From the NCBI GenBank assembly GCA_947588735.1, contig CANQAD010000021.1, forward strand, positions 1-33,341: a DNA stretch of 33,341 nucleotides. The letters are read 5' to 3'. Source of the DNA: an uncultured Akkermansia sp. GTDB lineage: Bacteria; Verrucomicrobiota; Verrucomicrobiia; Verrucomicrobiales; Akkermansiaceae. Shown here piece by piece: positions 29,052 through 33,341 of the stretch (the first letter of the stretch is position 1; each line of letters begins with the position of its first letter). A program made the position numbers and the translations under genes. Below the pieces are notes generated by a model. That model had not been told where the DNA came from and made no database searches. It saw nothing but the letters and a program-made list of their open reading frames with translations.

Positions 29052-31040
29052 CTAACCCTGCTCAACTTCATAGAGTCCTGGCGGCAGGGCCGTGAGAAAG
29101 CGCGAGGGGGGGCAAAATTGACCTTCGTAGCTGTGCCCGTTGTAGCGCGGGTAAGAGAGCGAAAGGCTGTCCTTTGCGCGGGTAACGGCCACGTAAAAGA
29201 GGCGGGTTTCTTCTTCCATCTCGGCGGGATCGCAGCCGTTGATGATTCGGTAGTGCGGGAACAGTCCCTCCCCCAGGAACATGATGAACACGTGATTCCA
29301 CTCCAGTCCCTTGGCTTGGTGGATGGTACTCAGGGTTATCTTGTCGTCCTCTTGCGTGGATGGCTCGCGATCGGTTTCGCTGAGCAGGGCTACCTGGGAA
29401 AGGAAGTCATCGAGGCTTTCCACATCGGAAAGGGATCGCGCAAGCTGTTCGATATCTTCCATGCGTTCCTCGGCATTCTCGTACTGTGACCGCAGGAAAG
29501 GATCGATGCTTTGCAGCACGTGCATCACCATTTCTGCCGGAGTGAGCTCGTGGCCTTCGGGCTGCAGGCCATCAAGCGTGTCGAGCATGGCGAGCCATTG
29601 CGCTTGGGCAGCGGCAGGCACGTTGACCTTGTTGGCGAGGTCTGTGTGTCGGCGCCGTGAGGTTGGAGGCCTTTCATTCACCGGGTCTTGCCAAGTCTTT
29701 TGCCAGCTGATCCACATTTTGCCGGCGCTTATTTCGCCCACCTTCGGGAAAGTAGAGACGATTCGGCGGAACGCCGTTTCGTCATTCGGATTGGCGAGCA
29801 AACGCAAGTAGGCCACCACATCTTTCACGTGCGCCTGTTCAAAAAAACGCAAACCACTGGTGATGCGGTAGGGGATGTGGCGGCGCGTCAGTTCCATCTG
29901 AATATCCAGGCTGTGAAAATGCGCGCGGTAGAGCACGGCGATCTCTGCCGGTTTTTCACCGTAGCCGATGAGCTCTGCGATGCGCTGTGCCACGTAGATG
30001 GCCTCGGTGCGGTTGTCGGTCGCGGGATAAATAGTGGGCAACCGACCATACCCCTGGCGGTTGGGTTGCAACACCTTGTGAAATTGTCGCTCGTTGCCGG
30101 CTATGGTCGCGTTGGCGATCTCTAAAATGGCGGGCAGACTGCGGTAGTTGGTCTCGATTTTGTACACCTCGGCATCCGGATAACGTTCGGTGAACTTGAA
30201 GATGTGGTCCACTTGCGCTCCACGCCAGGAATAGATGCTCTGCGCATCATCTCCCACTACCTCCAGACAGGAATGTTGCCCTCCGCTCAACAGGCTGATA
30301 ATGCGATCTTGCAGCACATTCGTGTCCTGGTATTCGTCCACCAGCACGTGCAGAAAGCGCCCCTGCAGCATACTGCGCACTTCCTCATGCTGCTTCAGCA
30401 ACTCAAGAAGATTGACCAACAAGTCATCGAAGTCCATGGTGTTGGCTTCGCGCTTGCGCCGCGCGTAGTCCGTGTAGATGGCAGCGACGGTCTGAACATG
30501 CTTTTTGAGCGAGGGGTAGTTCATGCCCAATAGCTCCTCCCAGTCGCGCCCGGTATTGGTGGCCAGGCTCAAGATGTTGAGCAACAGCTCCGGTTTAGGG
30601 AAGGGATCATTTTTGTTTTGTTTGCCGGCGTGCTGTTTGACGAGCGCGCGCATGAGGGCCTTTTGATCATCGTTGTCGATGATGGTGAAGCCGGGGCGAT
30701 AGCCGAGGCGTTCAGCGTGGGAGCGCAAGATGCGATTAGCAATGGAATGAAACGTGCCGCCCCAGATGGCGCCCGATTGCATCCCCACGAGTTTTTGCAC
30801 GCGTTCCAGCATTTCGTGTGCAGCCTTGTTGGTGAAGGTAAGTAGTAGAATTCGCCATCCGGGCACTCCCTGCGAAAGCAGCCAGGCCACTCGGTAGGTG
30901 AGCGTGCGTGTCTTACCACTCCCTGCGCCGGCGATGACAAGCGCGTGCTGCGCTTGAGTCGTGACAGCAGAAAGTTGCTGTGCATTGAGCAGGGACGCAA
31001 AGTCGATGGCATTTGCTGCTCCTGGGAGATCCGAGTGCAC
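29052..31040 (-). CDS. UvrD/Rep/PcrA-type superfamily 1 DNA helicase
   Basis: The 662-residue ATPase has SF1A motifs in order: Q-motif L-N-A-Q-Q (about residues 18-22), Walker A A-G-A-G-S-G-K-T (37-44), T-F-T-N-K-A-A near 68-74 and V-D-E-Y-Q-D-T-N (234-241). Then come G-D-D-A-Q-S-I-Y-S-W-R-G-A (about 263-275), N-Y-R-S and Y-V-A-V-T-R-A-K-D (late motif VI). It unwinds DNA 3' to 5' in repair or replication restart. The insert near residues 400-540 and the short C-terminus leave UvrD, Rep or PcrA unresolved. It begins with GTG (31040), 6 bases after the OmpA-domain gene; no better start is seen. Confidence 0.93.
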   Translation of the reverse strand: MHSDLPGAANAIDFASLLNAQQLSAVTTQAQHALVIAGAGSGKTRTLTYRVAWLLSQGVPGWRILLLTFTNKAAHEMLERVQKLVGMQSGAIWGGTFHSIANRILRSHAERLGYRPGFTIIDNDDQKALMRALVKQHAGKQNKNDPFPKPELLLNILSLATNTGRDWEELLGMNYPSLKKHVQTVAAIYTDYARRKREANTMDFDDLLVNLLELLKQHEEVRSMLQGRFLHVLVDEYQDTNVLQDRIISLLSGGQHSCLEVVGDDAQSIYSWRGAQVDHIFKFTERYPDAEVYKIETNYRSLPAILEIANATIAGNERQFHKVLQPNRQGYGRLPTIYPATDNRTEAIYVAQRIAELIGYGEKPAEIAVLYRAHFHSLDIQMELTRRHIPYRITSGLRFFEQAHVKDVVAYLRLLANPNDETAFRRIVSTFPKVGEISAGKMWISWQKTWQDPVNERPPTSRRRHTDLANKVNVPAAAQAQWLAMLDTLDGLQPEGHELTPAEMVMHVLQSIDPFLRSQYENAEERMEDIEQLARSLSDVESLDDFLSQVALLSETDREPSTQEDDKITLSTIHQAKGLEWNHVFIMFLGEGLFPHYRIINGCDPAEMEEETRLFYVAVTRAKDSLSLSYPRYNGHSYEGQFCPPSRFLTALPPGLYEVEQG

Positions 31041-31046
31041 GCGGCG

Positions 31047-32354
31047 TCAGAAGTCGAGGTATATTTCCGCGCGGCGGTTCTCGCTGCGGATTGTGGAGAT
31101 TGTCTGCCGGGAATCGCCGACTCTGTAGGAACGCCTCGGCTGGCTCTTCCCCATCCCACGTGTGGAGATGCGTTTAGCTTCCACTCCGTCGGCGATCAGC
31201 GCCTGTTTCACCGCTTCCGCACGACGCTTCGAGAGATCCATGTTGTAGGCTTCGGTGCCTACATCATCGGTGTGACCGGAGATATTCAGCTCGCCGTTAC
31301 TGCGCTTGAGCAGCTGGGCCACGATACGTAGCTGGCTCACAGAACGCGGACTGAGCTTATCATCGTCAAAGGCAAAATAGAGCACCAGCGAGTCTCCGCC
31401 TTGCGGGCTCTTGACGATCGGGAAATACACGCCTCCCTCTTGTTCGGCAGCTTGCTCGTAGTGGGTGAGCAAATTGTCCAGTGACACGGCTTTCACGCGC
31501 CAGCCGTCCTTTTCGTCACGTACCAGCTCAATGCCCACGTTGCTGGAATGACGGTTGTTTGCTGTCTTTTCTTTCGGGGAGAGATAGATGAGGTAGCCGG
31601 AGTTCTTTTCGTTGTGGTACATGTTGCGTATGGGGAGCCGTTCGCGCAATTTCAGGTCACCCTCTTCAAACATCATGCACAATCCTGCCAGCGTGGCGTC
31701 AGACACTTCACCGCCCGCGATGAGTCGCCGAGCTGTGCCCATATCTCCGCGCTGGAGAGCCTCTACAAAGCCTTCCACCACGCTGAGTGCATCGCTTTCA
31801 GGCGTGAGTCGCATTTTGTCCGCTGGCGCTTTTTTGATACTTTGCACGCGCGGCTTACCTTTTTCCGGAGTCGCGATGGTGACCAGGAGGTCCTCCTTCC
31901 CTCCTTCGGTGGAGATTCGGTAGCGTGTGAGTTTTCCGGCGCCTTCCTTCGGGATGACGGTGCCGACTTCCTGCACGTTCACTTTGCCCTCGTCGGCATC
32001 CCATTCGATGAGGGCTTTTTTTGACTCAGGCGAGAGTTGCGAATCATTAGCAATTTTCTCCAACGCAACTGTTCTTTGCTCCCGCGGAAGTTGCAGGGCT
32101 TGCGCTAGTTGCAAGGCGGAAGCATGCTCTGCCGAGTGAGGTCGTTCAACCGGGCGCACGGGAACCGTCGCCTGAGAAGCCGGATGAGGCAGCGATGGCT
32201 GGGGCTGTTCTGCAGGCGAGGACTGTGGCTTCGTCTGTTTAACAGGTGGTGGAGGTGTGGGCTCCGTTTCCTGGCTGCCGCGGTAGATGCCGGTGATGCC
32301 CGCCGCGATGAGTAAAATGATGATGAGGATGGTGAGGATGGGATGTTGTTTCAT
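31047..32354 (-). CDS. Membrane-anchored OmpA-domain protein
   Basis: Of 435 residues, an N-terminal helix (about 6-23) without a clear cleavage site or lipobox anchors the protein in the inner membrane. A Pro/Gln-rich spacer (about 30-75) and an uncharacterised middle domain (about 80-315) follow. The C-terminal OmpA domain (about 325-435) has L-Y-F-A-F-D-D-D-K-L, I-S-G-H-T-D-D-V-G and L-S-K-R-R-A-E-A-V; the Asp after H-T and the Arg pair are the usual meso-diaminopimelate-binding residues. It likely holds peptidoglycan from the inner membrane. The start overlaps the M23 stop (ATGA), pairing it with a wall hydrolase. A role as an inner-membrane wall tether is an inference. Confidence 0.85.
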   Translation of the reverse strand: MKQHPILTILIIILLIAAGITGIYRGSQETEPTPPPPVKQTKPQSSPAEQPQPSLPHPASQATVPVRPVERPHSAEHASALQLAQALQLPREQRTVALEKIANDSQLSPESKKALIEWDADEGKVNVQEVGTVIPKEGAGKLTRYRISTEGGKEDLLVTIATPEKGKPRVQSIKKAPADKMRLTPESDALSVVEGFVEALQRGDMGTARRLIAGGEVSDATLAGLCMMFEEGDLKLRERLPIRNMYHNEKNSGYLIYLSPKEKTANNRHSSNVGIELVRDEKDGWRVKAVSLDNLLTHYEQAAEQEGGVYFPIVKSPQGGDSLVLYFAFDDDKLSPRSVSQLRIVAQLLKRSNGELNISGHTDDVGTEAYNMDLSKRRAEAVKQALIADGVEAKRISTRGMGKSQPRRSYRVGDSRQTISTIRSENRRAEIYLDF

Positions 32355-33199
32355 GGTGTTAAAAATTGTTGCGGTTTCACAGGGATAAAGCCCTCCTTCG
32401 CCCCGGGTATGGGGACTGGGGGCACGGAAGTATCCTGCATCAGTGCTTCGCGAATGCGAATGCGTCGCACCTCCGAGTAGGGGTCCGGCACAGGAGGCGC
32501 AGGATACCTGCGGATAAGCTCGGCAGGGTCTGTGCGGTTCATCGTGCCAGCGGGGTGATAGCCGCGCATGCCAGCCTCAGTGCTCAGCGAGCGTATTGCC
32601 TCAAAATGCAGGTGAGCGAGGTATTTTCCATTGGCTGTCCCGATGGAGCCGATACGTTGCCCACGGCTCACAAATTGACCAACGCGGGCTTCTCTCGTGT
32701 TGAGGTGCGCATAGAGGGTCTGCACGATTCCTTTTTCACCCGGAATCCGATGCGCCAATACCACCACATTGCCCCACTCGTCCGAGGGCACGCCACTGTA
32801 CACTACCAGCCCGCGCCCGGCGGCGCACACTGGTTCGCCTAAATCAGTGTTTTGTCCTCCGATGCCGTTAAGGTCTTTGCCGGTGTGGTGGCCGTGCCTC
32901 TTTTGGTTCATGGCGCCAAAGGGCTGGGCATCGTAGATCATAGCGCCGGTTGGGGCGCCGCATGGCCATTGAAAACCATCGACTTCGGGCGCCGTAACGA
33001 CCTGATCCGGACTAAGCAAGATGAGGCCGCCGAGCAGCTGCGCCACGCTCTGTCTGGAAAGATCGGCAGGGGGAGCCGTTGCTGCCTTCTCCCCGGCGTT
33101 GCGCGCACTAAGCCACCAGCAGAATCCGACCGCACCCACGCACAAAAGCGCGATGAAGAGCTTGCGAAAAAAAGGCATTCTGCGCGGTGATGCGGGCAT
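32351..33199 (-). CDS. M23-family peptidase, membrane-anchored
   Basis: The product (282 residues from ATG 33199) has an N-terminal membrane helix (about residues 12-29). The LytM-type zinc motifs are G-H-H-T-G-K-D-L-N (H105, D109; HxxxD) and H-L-H-F-E (HxH) about 110 residues later. Such enzymes cut peptide cross-bridges of peptidoglycan. A C-terminal Pro-rich extension of about 70 residues follows. ATG 33199 is chosen because a TTGAAA/TACCAT promoter ends 7 bases before it; the longer frame to 33235 would run through that promoter. It is coupled to the OmpA-domain gene by a four-base overlap. Confidence 0.88.
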   Translation of the reverse strand: MPASPRRMPFFRKLFIALLCVGAVGFCWWLSARNAGEKAATAPPADLSRQSVAQLLGGLILLSPDQVVTAPEVDGFQWPCGAPTGAMIYDAQPFGAMNQKRHGHHTGKDLNGIGGQNTDLGEPVCAAGRGLVVYSGVPSDEWGNVVVLAHRIPGEKGIVQTLYAHLNTREARVGQFVSRGQRIGSIGTANGKYLAHLHFEAIRSLSTEAGMRGYHPAGTMNRTDPAELIRRYPAPPVPDPYSEVRRIRIREALMQDTSVPPVPIPGAKEGFIPVKPQQFLTP

Positions 33200-33206
33200 C
33201 CCCCTC

Positions 33207-33235
33207 ATGGTAGCGGAACAGGACCCTGTTTTCAA
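33207..33235 (-). promoter_or_regulatory. Predicted promoter of the M23-ompA-helicase operon
   Basis: Minus strand: TTGAAA (33235-33230), 17-base spacer, TACCAT (33212-33207), 7 bases before ATG 33199. Between them is GAGGGGG. The spacing is the same short type seen at several other genes here. Confidence 0.5.
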
Positions 33236-33341
33236 GCTTTATTAGTGGCAGAAGCACGCGTGTCCATATCCGTCCCAAGAAAATTAAGAGAGGGGGTAAG
33301 AGAAGACAAAAAAAGGAAGGTTGATTTGTTTCCTCAGAAAA

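Overview
The window reads as a chromosomal segment of a Gram-negative bacterium of the PVC group. It is most probably a verrucomicrobium of the Akkermansia type; this is an inference from gene content, not a database match. The clues are an LpxC-FabZ fusion, lipid A and outer-membrane genes (LpxR-like deacylase, OmpA-domain protein, RND outer-membrane factor), system II cytochrome c assembly, moderately high GC, and many genes without a recognisable Shine-Dalgarno. Coding density is high. I see no rRNA, tRNA, CRISPR array, prophage or transposase gene.

Layout. Bases 1-156 hold the tail of an RND efflux outer-membrane factor, followed by about 750 bases without a convincing gene but with hairpins and repeats. 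911-3686 (+): LpxR-like lipid A deacylase, ResB-like and CcsA. 3760-6079 (+): cmk-plsC-recF. 6085-6322: a non-coding element with inverted ends and a 12-base flanking duplication, between convergent recF and nagZ. 6339-9503 (-): nagZ-pyrE and rluA-type-rsuA. 9638-13330 (+): TPR protein, DUF3737 protein, lpxC/fabZ. 13489-16268 (+): rpmH-rnpA-yidD-yidC. 16327-17358 (+): thioredoxin-like lipoprotein. From 17349 to 28317 nearly everything is on the minus strand in two tightly packed runs. The downstream run is beta-CASP hydrolase, L,D-transpeptidase, CPBP protease, thiL and an rsmA-Nudix fusion. The upstream run is purE-like, pyrR, pyrB, a dihydroorotase-like protein, an ELM1-family protein, a GT4 glycosyltransferase and a frameshifted gene. 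28471-29046 (+) encodes an ankyrin protein with a His/Cys-rich tail. 29052-33199 (-) is M23 peptidase, OmpA-domain protein and UvrD-type helicase.

How the genes work together. Most serve housekeeping: pyrimidine synthesis (pyrE, pyrB, pyrR), lipid A and phospholipid synthesis (lpxC/fabZ, plsC), cell-wall remodelling (nagZ, L,D-transpeptidase, M23, OmpA), rRNA and tRNA maturation (rsuA, rluA-type, rsmA, rnpA), membrane insertion (yidC, yidD), cofactor assembly (thiL, ccsA/resB) and DNA repair (recF, UvrD-type).

The most notable observations are these. (1) Eight predicted promoters have their -10 box only 6-9 bases from the start codon, and a ninth 11 bases away, which suggests widespread leaderless or near-leaderless transcription. 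(2) A 238-base MITE-like element appears to have split a palindromic site, and relatives of its end module occur elsewhere in the window. (3) RsmA is fused in frame to a complete Nudix hydrolase. (4) The dihydroorotase next to pyrB has lost most metal ligands, as in pseudo-DHOase partners of aspartate carbamoyltransferase. (5) pyrR lies in an operon with no room for a canonical attenuator leader. (6) An ankyrin protein carries a tail with 10 His and 6 Cys in 32 residues.
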